Below are positions 54,017-62,874 of a stretch of 64,000 nt of DNA, one piece after another; the first letter of the stretch is position 1; the number at the start of each line of letters is the position of its first letter. Source of the stretch: Pseudomonas sp. S31 (lineage in GTDB: Bacteria > Pseudomonadota > Gammaproteobacteria > Pseudomonadales > Pseudomonadaceae); assembly GCF_016648105.1 (NCBI RefSeq), contig NZ_JACVVE010000009.1, positions 1-64,000 of the forward strand. The letters run 5' to 3'. The notes beneath the pieces are model-generated. The model was not told the origin of the DNA and did no database searches. It saw only the letters and a list, made by a program, of their open reading frames with translations. Position numbers and translations under genes: made by a program.

Positions 54017-55600
54017 ATGACTTCATCTGCAGGCCAACAATTCATCGGCGGGGTTCGCCGCGCTACCGGCCAAGCGGCCTTGCACAGTGTCGATGCACGT
54101 ACCGGGCAGGCGCTGCCCGAAGCGTTCCATCAGGCCACCGACGCGGAAGTGGACGCAGCCGCGCTGGCAGCGGCCGCTGCCTACCCGAGCTACCGGGCGT
54201 TGTCCGCAGCGCGCCGCGCCGAATTTCTCGAGGCCATCGCCGAGGCGCTGGACGCCCTGGGCGACGACTTCATCGACACCGTTTGCCGGGAGACGGCGTT
54301 GCCGCCAGCGCGAATCCAGGGCGAGCGGGCACGTACCAGCGGGCAGTTGCGGCTGTTCGCCACGGTGCTGCGCCGCGGCGATTTCGCCGGTGCCCGCATC
54401 GACCGGGCGCAGCCCCAGCGCACCCCGCTGCCACGCCTGGACATCCGCCAGTGCCGCATGGGCCTGGGGCCTGTAGCGGTGTTCGGCGCCAGTAACTTCC
54501 CGCTGGCGTTCTCCACCGCCGGTGGCGATACCGCTGCGGCACTGGCCGCCGGCTGCCCGGTGGTGTTCAAGGCGCACAGCGGTCATATGGCCACCGCGCA
54601 GTGGGTGGCCGAGGCCATCGTCGGCGCTGCCGAGCGCTGCGCCATGCCGGCCGGCGTGTTCAACATGATCTTCGGCGGTGGGGTCGGCGAGGCGCTGGTC
54701 AAGCACCCGGCCATCCAGGCGGTCGGCTTCACCGGTTCGCTCAAGGGCGGCCGCGCCCTGTGCGACATGGCTGCGGCGCGGCCACAGCCAATCCCCGTGT
54801 TCGCCGAAATGAGCAGCATCAACCCCGTGCTCGTCCTGCCAGGCGCGTTGGCCGCCCGTGGTGAGGCTGTGGCCCGTGAATTGGCCGCCTCGGTGGTCAT
54901 GGGCTGTGGCCAGTTCTGCACCAACCCTGGCCTGGTGCTGGGTGTGCGCTCCCCTGAATTCAGCGCCTTCGTCGAGCACCTGCGGGCGCAGATGGCCGAC
55001 CAGGCGCCGCAGACCATGCTCAACATCGGCACCCTGGCCAGCTACGCCCACGGTGTCGCCACGCTCAAGGCGCAGGCTGGCATTCGCCATCTGGCCGGCG
55101 CCGAGCAGCAGGGCAACCAGGCCTGGCCGCAGCTGTTCCAGGCCGATGCGCAATTGCTGCTGGACGCTGAACCGCTGCTGCAAGAGGAAGTCTTCGGCCC
55201 TGCCACGGTGCTGGTCGAGCTGGCCGACCAGGCGCAGTTGTTGGCCGCGCTGCACGCGTTGGGCGGGCAACTGACCGCCACGCTGATCGGCGAGCCTGGC
55301 GACCTGGCCGACGCCGCGCCGCTGGTGGCGGTACTCGAGCAGAAGGCCGGGCGGGTGCTGGTCAACGGTTATCCGACTGGTGTCGAGGTGTGCGACGCCA
55401 TGGTTCACGGTGGGCCATACCCGGCCACTTCCGACAGCCGTGGCACCTCGGTCGGCACCCTGTCGATCGACCGCTTCCTGCGCCCGGTGTGCTATCAGAA
55501 CTTCCCCGATGCGTTGCTGCCCGAGGCGCTGCGCGACGCCAACCCACTGGGGCTGTTGCGCCTGGTCGATGGCCAGCCCAGCCGCGAACCGATTCGCTGA
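54017..55600 (+). CDS. 2-oxoglutarate semialdehyde dehydrogenase
   Basis: This 527-residue aldehyde dehydrogenase oxidises 2-oxoglutarate semialdehyde to 2-oxoglutarate, the last Weimberg step. Catalytic residues are Asn160 (FGASNFP), Glu264 (AEMSSINP) and Cys301 (GQFCTNPG). Length and the SINP/NPG patterns match the long KGSADH group rather than the roughly 480-residue group. The ATG follows AAGGAACC. A hairpin follows the stop. Confidence 0.88.
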   Translation: MTSSAGQQFIGGVRRATGQAALHSVDARTGQALPEAFHQATDAEVDAAALAAAAAYPSYRALSAARRAEFLEAIAEALDALGDDFIDTVCRETALPPARIQGERARTSGQLRLFATVLRRGDFAGARIDRAQPQRTPLPRLDIRQCRMGLGPVAVFGASNFPLAFSTAGGDTAAALAAGCPVVFKAHSGHMATAQWVAEAIVGAAERCAMPAGVFNMIFGGGVGEALVKHPAIQAVGFTGSLKGGRALCDMAAARPQPIPVFAEMSSINPVLVLPGALAARGEAVARELAASVVMGCGQFCTNPGLVLGVRSPEFSAFVEHLRAQMADQAPQTMLNIGTLASYAHGVATLKAQAGIRHLAGAEQQGNQAWPQLFQADAQLLLDAEPLLQEEVFGPATVLVELADQAQLLAALHALGGQLTATLIGEPGDLADAAPLVAVLEQKAGRVLVNGYPTGVEVCDAMVHGGPYPATSDSRGTSVGTLSIDRFLRPVCYQNFPDALLPEALRDANPLGLLRLVDGQPSREPIR

Positions 55601-55620
55601 CCGACGCTGAAGCAGTACCA

Positions 55621-55640
55621 CCGGGCGTGCTCGCGCCCGG
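55621..55640 (+). terminator. GC hairpin after the dehydrogenase gene
   Basis: CCGGGCG (55621-55627) pairs with CGCCCGG (55634-55640). There is no T-run. It lies in a 92-bp gap that also holds a GATAAC half-site and a GGCATG/CATGCC dyad, so the next two genes may be a separate unit. Confidence 0.4.
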
Positions 55641-55692
55641 TGCCCCTTCGATAACAACAATCAGGCATGCATGACATGCCGAGAGGCTGGCC

Positions 55693-57060
55693 ATGGAACA
55701 TCAAACTGTCGACCCCGCCTGCGATCAGGCTTTCGAAGATCGCACCTACCGCAAGGTCATCTTGCGTATCCTGCCGGTCCTGCTGCTGTGCTACATGGCG
55801 GCCTACCTGGACCGGGTCAACATCGGCTTCGCCAAGTTGAGCATGCTCGACGACCTACAGTTCAGCAACACCGTGTATGCCTTGGGCGCCAGCGTGTTCT
55901 TCTGGGGCTACTTCCTGTTCGAGGTGCCCAGCAACCTGCTGCTGCATCGCTACGGCGCGCGCTTCTGGATCGCACGGATCATGCTGAGCTGGGCGATCAT
56001 CTCGATGGCCGTGGCGTTTACCCAGCCGCTGGCGGTGTTCTTCCACATCGAGTCGAGCACCATGTTCTACGTGCTGCGCTTCCTGCTCGGCATCTGCGAG
56101 GCCGGCTTCTTCCCCGGCGTCATCCTGTACCTCAACTATTGGTTCCCGACCCATCGGCAGAGCCGCGTGATGTCGGGCTTCCTGATGGCGATGCCGGTCA
56201 GCCTGACCCTGGGCGGCGTGCTGTCGGGCTGGCTGATGACCAGCCTCGATGGCTGGCACGACATGGCTGGCTGGCAGTGGATGCTGCTGCTCGAAGGCGT
56301 GCCTTCGGTGATCATGGCGGTGGTGGTGTTCACCTGCCTGTGCGACAACATCGACAAGGCCGGCTGGCTGTCGGACGCTGAAAAGCAACTGCTCAAGGCC
56401 AACCTGCAGCAGGAGGAGGGCGGCAAGGTCTCGCGCCTGGGCGAGGTGTTCTTCAATCCGCGCGTGTGGCTGCTGGTGTTCATCCTGCTGACCTTCAACA
56501 CCGGCTTCTACGGCCTGGCGTTCTGGATGCCGTCGATCATCAAGAGCGCTGGGGTGACCAGCAGCCTGGAAATCGGCCTGCTGACTGCCATCCCCTATGG
56601 CGTGGCGGTGGTCGCCATGTTCCTCAACGCGCGCCACTCCAACCGCACCGGCGAACGCCGCCTGCATGCGGCGATCCCGGCGTTCATCGGCGGTTGCGGG
56701 CTGATCCTCAGTGCGGCGTTCTCTGGCAACGTGGTGCTGTCGATCCTGTTCCTGACCGTGGCCGCCTCCGGCGTGCTCAGCCTCATGCCGATCTACTGGA
56801 CCCTGCCGGGCACCGTGCTCTCGGGTGTCGCGGCGGCGGCGGGCATCGGCATGATCAACGCCATCGGTAACCTGTCCGGTTTCACCGGCTCGATGATCAC
56901 TGCGGTGGCGGAGAACCTCACCGGTGACATCAACAACGGCACCTACGTGCTTGGCTTGTGCCTGTTCGTCAGCGGTTTGCTGATCCTGGCCATTCCGGCG
57001 GCGATGCTCGGCCGGCGCAAGGAGCAGGCAGACACGCGACTGCAGCTGGAGGCGGCATGA
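55693..57060 (+). CDS. MFS transporter, anion:cation symporter (ACS) family
   Basis: This 455-residue carrier with 12 predicted helices has the ACS-family start (RILPVLLLCYMAAYLDRVNIGFAK) and the helix-4 region RFLLGICEAGFFPGVILYL. Relatives take up sugar acids such as glucarate, galactonate and tartrate. It overlaps the hydroxyacid dehydrogenase gene by ATGA. It is the second acid carrier in this cluster. Confidence 0.88.
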   Translation: MEHQTVDPACDQAFEDRTYRKVILRILPVLLLCYMAAYLDRVNIGFAKLSMLDDLQFSNTVYALGASVFFWGYFLFEVPSNLLLHRYGARFWIARIMLSWAIISMAVAFTQPLAVFFHIESSTMFYVLRFLLGICEAGFFPGVILYLNYWFPTHRQSRVMSGFLMAMPVSLTLGGVLSGWLMTSLDGWHDMAGWQWMLLLEGVPSVIMAVVVFTCLCDNIDKAGWLSDAEKQLLKANLQQEEGGKVSRLGEVFFNPRVWLLVFILLTFNTGFYGLAFWMPSIIKSAGVTSSLEIGLLTAIPYGVAVVAMFLNARHSNRTGERRLHAAIPAFIGGCGLILSAAFSGNVVLSILFLTVAASGVLSLMPIYWTLPGTVLSGVAAAAGIGMINAIGNLSGFTGSMITAVAENLTGDINNGTYVLGLCLFVSGLLILAIPAAMLGRRKEQADTRLQLEAA

Positions 57061-57980
57061 GCATCATCCAGGGCAAGCCTGCGTTGCTGATGCTGGCGCC
57101 GCTGCTGGCCGAGCACGAAGCCTATCTGGCCGAACGTTTCGAGCTGGTGCGGGCGTATGACGCCGACGCCCGCCAGGCGCTGTTGGCCGAACGGTCGGAG
57201 CGCTTCGAGGTAGTCGTCACCAATGGCGTGCAGGGCGTTCCACCGGCGCTCATGGCGGCGTTGCCGAAGCTGTCGCTGATCGCGGTCAATGGCGTAGGGG
57301 TCGATGCCATCGACCTGGAGCAGGCTGGCGCTCGCGGCATCCGTGTCAGTACCACCGACGATATCCTCACCGATGCCGTGGCGGATCAGGCGGTGGCGCT
57401 GCTTTTGGCATTGCTGCGCCAGGTGTGCGTGGCCGACCGTTTCGTCAGGGCCGGCCGCTGGCGCCAGGGAGGCTTCCCATTGCTGGGCACCAGTTTGCGC
57501 GGGCAGCGAGTCGGCATTATCGGTCTGGGCAGGATCGGCCAGGCCATCGCCGAGCGGCTGCGGCCGTTCGGGGTCGAGCTGGCGTATCACAACCGAAGGG
57601 CGCTGGCAGATTGCGCCTATGCCTACCATCCCGATCCATGCAGCCTGGCTGCGGCCAGTGACATCCTGGTGGTAGCCGCTGCTGGCGGCACAGGCTCGCG
57701 GCACCTGGTCGATGGCCAGGTGCTGGAGGCGCTGGGTGCTGAAGGGGTGTTGGTGAATGTGGCGCGCGGCAGCGTGGTCGATGAGAGCGAGCTGGTGGCG
57801 CGGCTGAGCGATGGCCGGCTCGGCGGTGCGGCGCTGGATGTGTTCGCCGAGGAGCCCCAGGTGCCCGAGGCCTTGTTCGCCCTGGACAATGTGGTGCTGC
57901 AGCCGCACCTGGGCAGCGCAACGCTGCAGACGCGACGGGCGATGGCCGATCACGTGGTGCGCGCGGTGCTGACGCGATAG
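57057..57980 (+). CDS. D-isomer-specific 2-hydroxyacid dehydrogenase
   Basis: This 307-residue NAD(P)-dependent oxidoreductase of the GhrB/hydroxypyruvate-reductase group has Rossmann motif GLGRIGQA (156-163), substrate Arg237 (NVARGS), the Glu265/266 region (DVFAEEP) and catalytic His284 (LQPHLGS). Translation is coupled to the transporter gene. In a pentonate cluster it could reduce glyoxylate, hydroxypyruvate or a 2-keto acid side product; the substrate is not readable. Confidence 0.88.
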   Translation: MSIIQGKPALLMLAPLLAEHEAYLAERFELVRAYDADARQALLAERSERFEVVVTNGVQGVPPALMAALPKLSLIAVNGVGVDAIDLEQAGARGIRVSTTDDILTDAVADQAVALLLALLRQVCVADRFVRAGRWRQGGFPLLGTSLRGQRVGIIGLGRIGQAIAERLRPFGVELAYHNRRALADCAYAYHPDPCSLAAASDILVVAAAGGTGSRHLVDGQVLEALGAEGVLVNVARGSVVDESELVARLSDGRLGGAALDVFAEEPQVPEALFALDNVVLQPHLGSATLQTRRAMADHVVRAVLTR

Positions 57981-58004
57981 GCGAATTCCCAAAGGCAGCG
58001 CGTT

Positions 58005-58082
58005 CCCTGTAGGAGCGGGTTTACCCGCGAAGGCTGTGGTGAAATCACCGACGCCTTCGCGGGTAAACCCGCTCCTACAGGG
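58005..58082. repeat. Paired REP elements (perfect inverted repeat)
   Basis: Two 30-base arms (58005-58034, 58053-58082) are perfect reverse complements around 18 bases. The unit shares about 27 bases with the pair at 36009-36083. It sits between convergent genes and may act as a shared transcript end. Confidence 0.9.
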
Positions 58083-58105
58083 ATGATTTGTCCATCACTG
58101 TCAGG

Positions 58106-60592
58106 TCAGAAGGTGCCTTTCAAGGTCACCATGAAGTTGCGCGGCTCGCCATAGAAGTTGCCCCAGCCCGGCGCGCCGATGGTGGCGTAGTACTTCTTGT
58201 CGAACAGGTTGTTGCCGTTGAGCGCGATGCTCCAGTTCTGGTCGATGCGGTATTGCACGCGGCCACTCCACAGGGTGTAGCCCGGCTGTACCACGCGGGT
58301 GCTGCCGGTCTTGCGCGAGTTCTCGCTCTGGCTGCTGACGCCCGCACCGAGGGTCCAGCGGTCCAGCTCGCCGGCCAGCTGGTAGTCACCCCAGACCTTG
58401 AGCATGTGCCGCGGGATGAAGCTGGAGGTGAAGGTCAGCTCGGTGGGATCGGTATCGTTGATGGTCTTCAGGTACTTGGTCTGGGTGTAGGTGTACCCTG
58501 CCAGCAGCTGCAGGCGATCCATCGGCGAGCCGCTGATCTCGGCTTCGAAACCCTGGGCGCGGACCTTGCCGCTGTCGGTGTAGCAATAGCCATCGCCCGA
58601 GCCTGGGCAGACATCGGCATAGTCGGTTTCGGCGCGGTGGTCCTCGATGGTACGGAACAGGTTGAACGCGGTGTTCAAGCCGCCGTCGAGCAGTTCGCCC
58701 TTGATGCCGATCTCGTAGTTGGCACCGGTCTTGGGCTGCAAGGCCTGGCCCTGGGCATTCACCAGGTTGCCCTGCGGCTGGAAGATATCCGAATAGCTGG
58801 CGTAGGCGGTCCACTGGTCGTCGAGGTCGTAGAGCACGGCGGCGAACGGCGTGACCTGGCCGTTCTCCTGGCTGCGGTTGTGCACCCAGTAGTCCCAGGC
58901 CTGGGTGTACGAGTCGCTGCTGTTGCGGTACCAGCTCACGCGGGCGCCGAGCACCAGGGTGAGTGGCTCGGCCAGCTTCAGGCGCAGGTTGGCATAGGTG
59001 CCCCACTGGCGGGTGCGGGTGTCGGTCGGCTCGCTGCCGCCGCGGATCGGGTTGGCCAGGTAGTCGGCCTTGGACGGTCGCGGGAAGTTCGACGACGGGT
59101 CGAACGGGTTCTGGCTGCCGCTCAGCGACATCAGTGCGAAGTAGTCGTGGGTCTTCTGGTCGCTGGCGTTGGCGCCGACGATGATCTCGTGCTCCAGGCC
59201 GAAGGCCTCGAACTTGCCATCGAGGTAGCTATCGAAGCCGTAGTCGTCCTGGTCGTAGTCGAAGCGCCCGGCGTAGCGGTTCATGGCGGCGCTGCTGGCA
59301 CCCACCGGCACCGAACCTTCGGAGTAGCCGTACTCGATGTTCTGGTTGTTGTGGGTGTAGACCGAGGCGAAGTTCAGCGTCCAGTCCTGGTTGAAACGGT
59401 GCTTGAGGTCGGCGAAGCCGGTGATGCGCTGGCTCTGCAGGTCGTTCCAGCTGGCGCCCAGGCAGGTCGAGCGCGACAGCTTGAGGTCGGCGCCATTGGC
59501 GTAGCGCGGCAGGCCGTGGTAGCACGGCGAGGCATCGACATCCTCGTAGGCCAGGCCGAAGCCCAGGGTGGTGTCGTCGGTGACGTCCCAGTCGATGGCG
59601 CCGTACAGCACCTGGTCCTGGCGGTCGGCGTTGTCGTAGAAGTACTGGCGGTCCTGCAGCGATGCCACCGCACGGCCGCGCACGGTGCCCGATTCGTTCA
59701 GCGGGCCGCCCACGTCGAGCTGGCCGCGGTAGTTGTCCCAGCTGCCGGCGGACAGCGTGAACGTGGTGGTGGCCTTGTCCTGGCCGCGCTTGCGCACGAA
59801 GTTGACGCCACCGGCCGAGGAGCCGGAGCCTTTCATCATGCCGGCCGCGCCCTTGAGGATCTCGACCCGATCATAGAACGCCATGTCGCTGGAGAAGCTG
59901 TTGGCCTGCACGTAGTTGCCGCCGACATCCAGCGGCACGCCGTCGTACTGGTACTGGCCGTCGAGGTTGAAGCCGCGGGAGTAGAAGTACTTGCCGCCCA
60001 TGGGCGAGTCGTAGACGGTGATCCCCGGGGTCTTGTCCAGCACCTGTTCGAGAGTGTTGAGGTTCTGGTCGTCCATCATCTGGCGGGTCATCACGGTGAC
60101 CGACTGCGGGGTCTCGCGCAGGCTGTGCACACCCTTGCCGATGGTCACCGCGCGGGCGGCGTAGGAGCCGGTACCCTCGGAGGTCGGGTTGAGGGTCTGG
60201 CTGGAGATGGTGGTCGCGCCCAGCTCCAGGGCGCCTTCGCTGTCTGGGGCCAGGGAGAAGCTGCCGTCGTCGACGGCAATGATGTGCAGGCCGGTGCCGC
60301 CGAGCAGGATCTGCAAGGCTTCGCTCGGGCTGTGCTGGCCGCTGACGCCCGGGCTGCGCAGGCCACGGACCAAGGCCGGCTCATAGGAAACGCTGGTCGA
60401 GGTGGCGGCAGCGAACTGCTTGAGCGCCGTTTCCAACGGGCCGGCGGCGATCGCCACGGTGGTCGCGGTCGAGTGCGGCTGGGCCTGCAGCGGCACGGCG
60501 GCGAATGCCAGTACGCTGCCTAGCAGCGCCCGGCGCAAAGCCTGTTGCAAGGGGGCGCGTCGGTGTCCGCGGTTGAGTGGGGTAGAGGGCAT
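58106..60592 (-). CDS. TonB-dependent siderophore receptor with signalling domain
   Basis: This 828-residue outer-membrane receptor resembles FpvA and FhuE-type hydroxamate siderophore receptors. The signal peptide ends about residue 38 (PLQA-QP). An STN signalling domain (about 45-100) is followed by a TonB plug (SLRETPQSVTVMTRQ, DRVEILKGAAGMMKG) and a 22-strand barrel ending in TLKGTF. The ATG at 60592 has AAAGGAAA upstream. The STN domain shows it should signal to the adjacent FecR to switch on the FecI-type sigma factor. The siderophore is not identifiable. Confidence 0.92.
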   Translation of the reverse strand: MPSTPLNRGHRRAPLQQALRRALLGSVLAFAAVPLQAQPHSTATTVAIAAGPLETALKQFAAATSTSVSYEPALVRGLRSPGVSGQHSPSEALQILLGGTGLHIIAVDDGSFSLAPDSEGALELGATTISSQTLNPTSEGTGSYAARAVTIGKGVHSLRETPQSVTVMTRQMMDDQNLNTLEQVLDKTPGITVYDSPMGGKYFYSRGFNLDGQYQYDGVPLDVGGNYVQANSFSSDMAFYDRVEILKGAAGMMKGSGSSAGGVNFVRKRGQDKATTTFTLSAGSWDNYRGQLDVGGPLNESGTVRGRAVASLQDRQYFYDNADRQDQVLYGAIDWDVTDDTTLGFGLAYEDVDASPCYHGLPRYANGADLKLSRSTCLGASWNDLQSQRITGFADLKHRFNQDWTLNFASVYTHNNQNIEYGYSEGSVPVGASSAAMNRYAGRFDYDQDDYGFDSYLDGKFEAFGLEHEIIVGANASDQKTHDYFALMSLSGSQNPFDPSSNFPRPSKADYLANPIRGGSEPTDTRTRQWGTYANLRLKLAEPLTLVLGARVSWYRNSSDSYTQAWDYWVHNRSQENGQVTPFAAVLYDLDDQWTAYASYSDIFQPQGNLVNAQGQALQPKTGANYEIGIKGELLDGGLNTAFNLFRTIEDHRAETDYADVCPGSGDGYCYTDSGKVRAQGFEAEISGSPMDRLQLLAGYTYTQTKYLKTINDTDPTELTFTSSFIPRHMLKVWGDYQLAGELDRWTLGAGVSSQSENSRKTGSTRVVQPGYTLWSGRVQYRIDQNWSIALNGNNLFDKKYYATIGAPGWGNFYGEPRNFMVTLKGTF

Positions 60593-60695
60593 GTGATTTC
60601 CTTTCGCCGAGCTGGCCAGGTGAGTGCAGTTACAGACCAAGTCGAATGAGAAAGAAAATCGATAACCCCTCGGCGAACTTTTTTTCAGCGATTCT

Positions 60696-61643
60696 TCATG
60701 CAGGTTCCAGCTGTATCCAGTAGCGGGTGAAGTGGCGGGCCCGGAGTGACAGAGTGGTGCACAGGTTGCGCAGTACCAGGTCGCTGTCGTCGAGCTGGAA
60801 CGCGCCGGAGATGCGCAGCCCGGCCACCGCCTTGGAACAGCCCAGGTGGCCGTGCCGGTAACGCCCGAGTTCGCGCAAGAAGGTCTCCAGGCGCCAATCG
60901 TGGACCACCAGCATGCCTTGGACCCAGGCATCTTCGTCACCGCTGGCCGGCAGGACCGCCTGGCACCCTTGCGCGTCGAAGCTTGCGCACTGGCCGGCTT
61001 CGACACGGGTGGCGTATCCAGGCGCCGCAGCTGGGCGTACTTCCACGGCATGTTCCTGCACGCTGACCTGCGACCCCTGGCTGTCACGGCGCACCACGAA
61101 GCGCGTCCCCAGGGCGCGTACCGAGCCATCGGGCGTGTGCACCAGAAAAGGCCTGGCCAAGGGGTCGGGGCGGGTGCTGATGGCGATCTCGCCGCGGACC
61201 AGTTCGATGCTGCGCAGGCGTGCATCGAAATGGATGTTCACTGCGCTACCGGTGTTGAGTTGCAATTGGCTACCGTCGGCCAGGGTCAGGCCGCGCTGCT
61301 CGCCGATGGCGGTCTGCTCGTCGGCGCGCAGGGCGCGCATGGGCGTCTGTTGCCAGCCAAGCAGGCCGCTGCCACCCACGAGCATGAGCACGCCGAGCAC
61401 CTTGAGGCTGGCGCGGCGGCGGGCGAATGCGCTGTTCAGGGTGCGCTCGCCGACACCGGGGGTGATCCGATCGAGCTTGCTCTGCAACATGCCCACCCGG
61501 CTCCAGGCCGCCGCGTGGCTGGGGTCTGCGGCCAGCCAGCGGCTGTGCGCACCGACTAGCGCCAAGTCGCCTGGCGCGCAGCGCAGTTCCACGTACCAGT
61601 TGGCGGCCGCTTCGAGCACTTCGCGATTCAATGCAGGCGTCAT
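60696..61643 (-). CDS. FecR-family anti-sigma/sigma regulator
   Basis: This 315-residue inner-membrane regulator has a cytoplasmic N-terminal domain (ANWYVELRCAPGD, HAAAWSRV) that binds the sigma factor. One helix crosses the membrane (about 82-97), and a periplasmic FecR domain contacts the receptor's signalling domain. It starts 3 bases after the sigma gene. The 103-bp gap to the receptor gene should hold the sigma-dependent promoter. Confidence 0.9.
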   Translation of the reverse strand: MTPALNREVLEAAANWYVELRCAPGDLALVGAHSRWLAADPSHAAAWSRVGMLQSKLDRITPGVGERTLNSAFARRRASLKVLGVLMLVGGSGLLGWQQTPMRALRADEQTAIGEQRGLTLADGSQLQLNTGSAVNIHFDARLRSIELVRGEIAISTRPDPLARPFLVHTPDGSVRALGTRFVVRRDSQGSQVSVQEHAVEVRPAAAPGYATRVEAGQCASFDAQGCQAVLPASGDEDAWVQGMLVVHDWRLETFLRELGRYRHGHLGCSKAVAGLRISGAFQLDDSDLVLRNLCTTLSLRARHFTRYWIQLEPA

Positions 61644-61646
61644 CGC

Positions 61647-62159
61647 TCAGCCTTCCAGGTGCAACAACACATGGGTCAGTGCCCGTGTCGCGTGCTTCTT
61701 CACGGTGGTCACCGACAGCGACAGGCGCCGGGCGATCTCCACGTAGCTCAGGCCTTCGAGCTGAGACAGCAGGAAGACGCTGCGGGTGCGGGCCCCCAGG
61801 CCGTCGAGCATGGCATCGATCTCGACCAGGGTCTCGAGGATCAGCAGGCGGGTTTCCGGGGAGACCTCCACGGCCTCGGGCAGGTTTGCCAAGGTTTCCA
61901 GGTACGCGCGCTCGATCGAGCGGCGGCGATAGCTGTCGATGAGGAGGCTGCGCGCCACGCTGCTCAGGTAGGCCCGCGGCTGGCGCAGGTCGAACACCCG
62001 ACGGCTGCTCAACAGGCGCACGAAGGTGTCATGGGCGAGGTCGGCTGCACTCTCGCTGCAGGCCATGCGCTTGCGCAGCCACTGGTGCAGCCAGTCGCTG
62101 TGTTCGCGGTACAGCGAGCCGACGGTGTCCTGTGGAGAAGGGGGGGAGGATGCTGGCAT
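61647..62159 (-). CDS. ECF sigma factor, FecI-like
   Basis: This 170-residue iron-starvation sigma factor has region 2 (DLAHDTFVRLLSSR, QPRAYLSSVARSLLIDSYRR) and region 4 (RTRSVFLLSQLEGLSYVEIARRLSLSVTTVKKH). It should direct transcription of the receptor gene. A Fur-box-like sequence lies 12-30 bases upstream of the start, so the sigma gene is expected to be de-repressed at low iron. Confidence 0.9.
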   Translation of the reverse strand: MPASSPPSPQDTVGSLYREHSDWLHQWLRKRMACSESAADLAHDTFVRLLSSRRVFDLRQPRAYLSSVARSLLIDSYRRRSIERAYLETLANLPEAVEVSPETRLLILETLVEIDAMLDGLGARTRSVFLLSQLEGLSYVEIARRLSLSVTTVKKHATRALTHVLLHLEG

Positions 62160-62170
62160 GGGTTGTCAGT

Positions 62171-62189
62171 GAATGAGAATTGTTTCATC
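62171..62189 (-). promoter_or_regulatory. Fur box upstream of the fecI-like gene
   Basis: GAATGAGAATTGTTTCATC resembles the 19-bp Fur site, with the GAATGAGAAT half common in Pseudomonas iron promoters and a weaker second half. It lies immediately upstream of the sigma gene. Confidence 0.65.
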
Positions 62190-62253
62190 GATTCTCCGAC
62201 ACTGATGCCTGTAGATGCAAGCGGCGCTGCCATCGGCAACCCGGCGATCGGCC

Positions 62254-62847
62254 TCAGGCCATGAAACCGGTCTTGTCGGCTTCGGTGATCGGCCTCAGCA
62301 CACGGCACGGCACACCGGCGGCCACGACATTCGCAGGGATGTCCGAGGTCACCACGCTACCTGAGCCGATGATGCTGCCGTCGCCGATGGTCGCGCCCTG
62401 GTTGACATGCACCCCAGCGCCGATCCACACCCGATTGCCGATGCGCACCGGCTTGGCGTAGCAGCCCCCCGCAGCCCGCTCGGCTGGGTCGATGGCATGG
62501 TTGGAGGTGTAGATCCCGACCCGTGGCCCCAGCAGTACGTCGTCGCCGATGTAGATGCCGCCGCCATCGAGCATGACGCAATCGAAGTTGGCGTAGAAGT
62601 TGTTGCCGATATGGATGTTGCGCCCGAACTCGCAGCGAAAGGTCGGCTCGAAATGCACGCCCTCGCCGATGCTACCGAGCAACCGGCTCAGGATGGCCTG
62701 GCGCTCGGCGATGGGGCGGGAAAAGGCGCCGTTGTATTCATTGCTGAGCAAGACTGCCTGCTCGCGGGCGGTGACCAGTTCCGGGGTCAGGTCGTTGTAC
62801 ATCTGACCGGTGCGGATGTGGGCCAGTTGCTCTTCGATGTGTGGCAC
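62254..62847 (-). CDS. Sugar O-acetyltransferase (Maa/LacA/NodL type)
   Basis: This 197-residue left-handed beta-helix enzyme uses acetyl-CoA. The hexapeptide repeats are visible (IHIGNNFYANFDCVML, VWIGAGVHVNQGATIGDGSIIGSGSVV), and so is the catalytic His in YTSNHAIDP. The N-terminal helix domain (MYNDLTPEL..AR.....) is that of maltose acetyltransferases. Its acceptor is probably a hexose or glycoside. It is a separate unit from the iron genes. Confidence 0.9.
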   Translation of the reverse strand: MPHIEEQLAHIRTGQMYNDLTPELVTAREQAVLLSNEYNGAFSRPIAERQAILSRLLGSIGEGVHFEPTFRCEFGRNIHIGNNFYANFDCVMLDGGGIYIGDDVLLGPRVGIYTSNHAIDPAERAAGGCYAKPVRIGNRVWIGAGVHVNQGATIGDGSIIGSGSVVTSDIPANVVAAGVPCRVLRPITEADKTGFMA

Positions 62848-62874
62848 TCGAAAATTTCCTCTAGGCGTGAGTGC

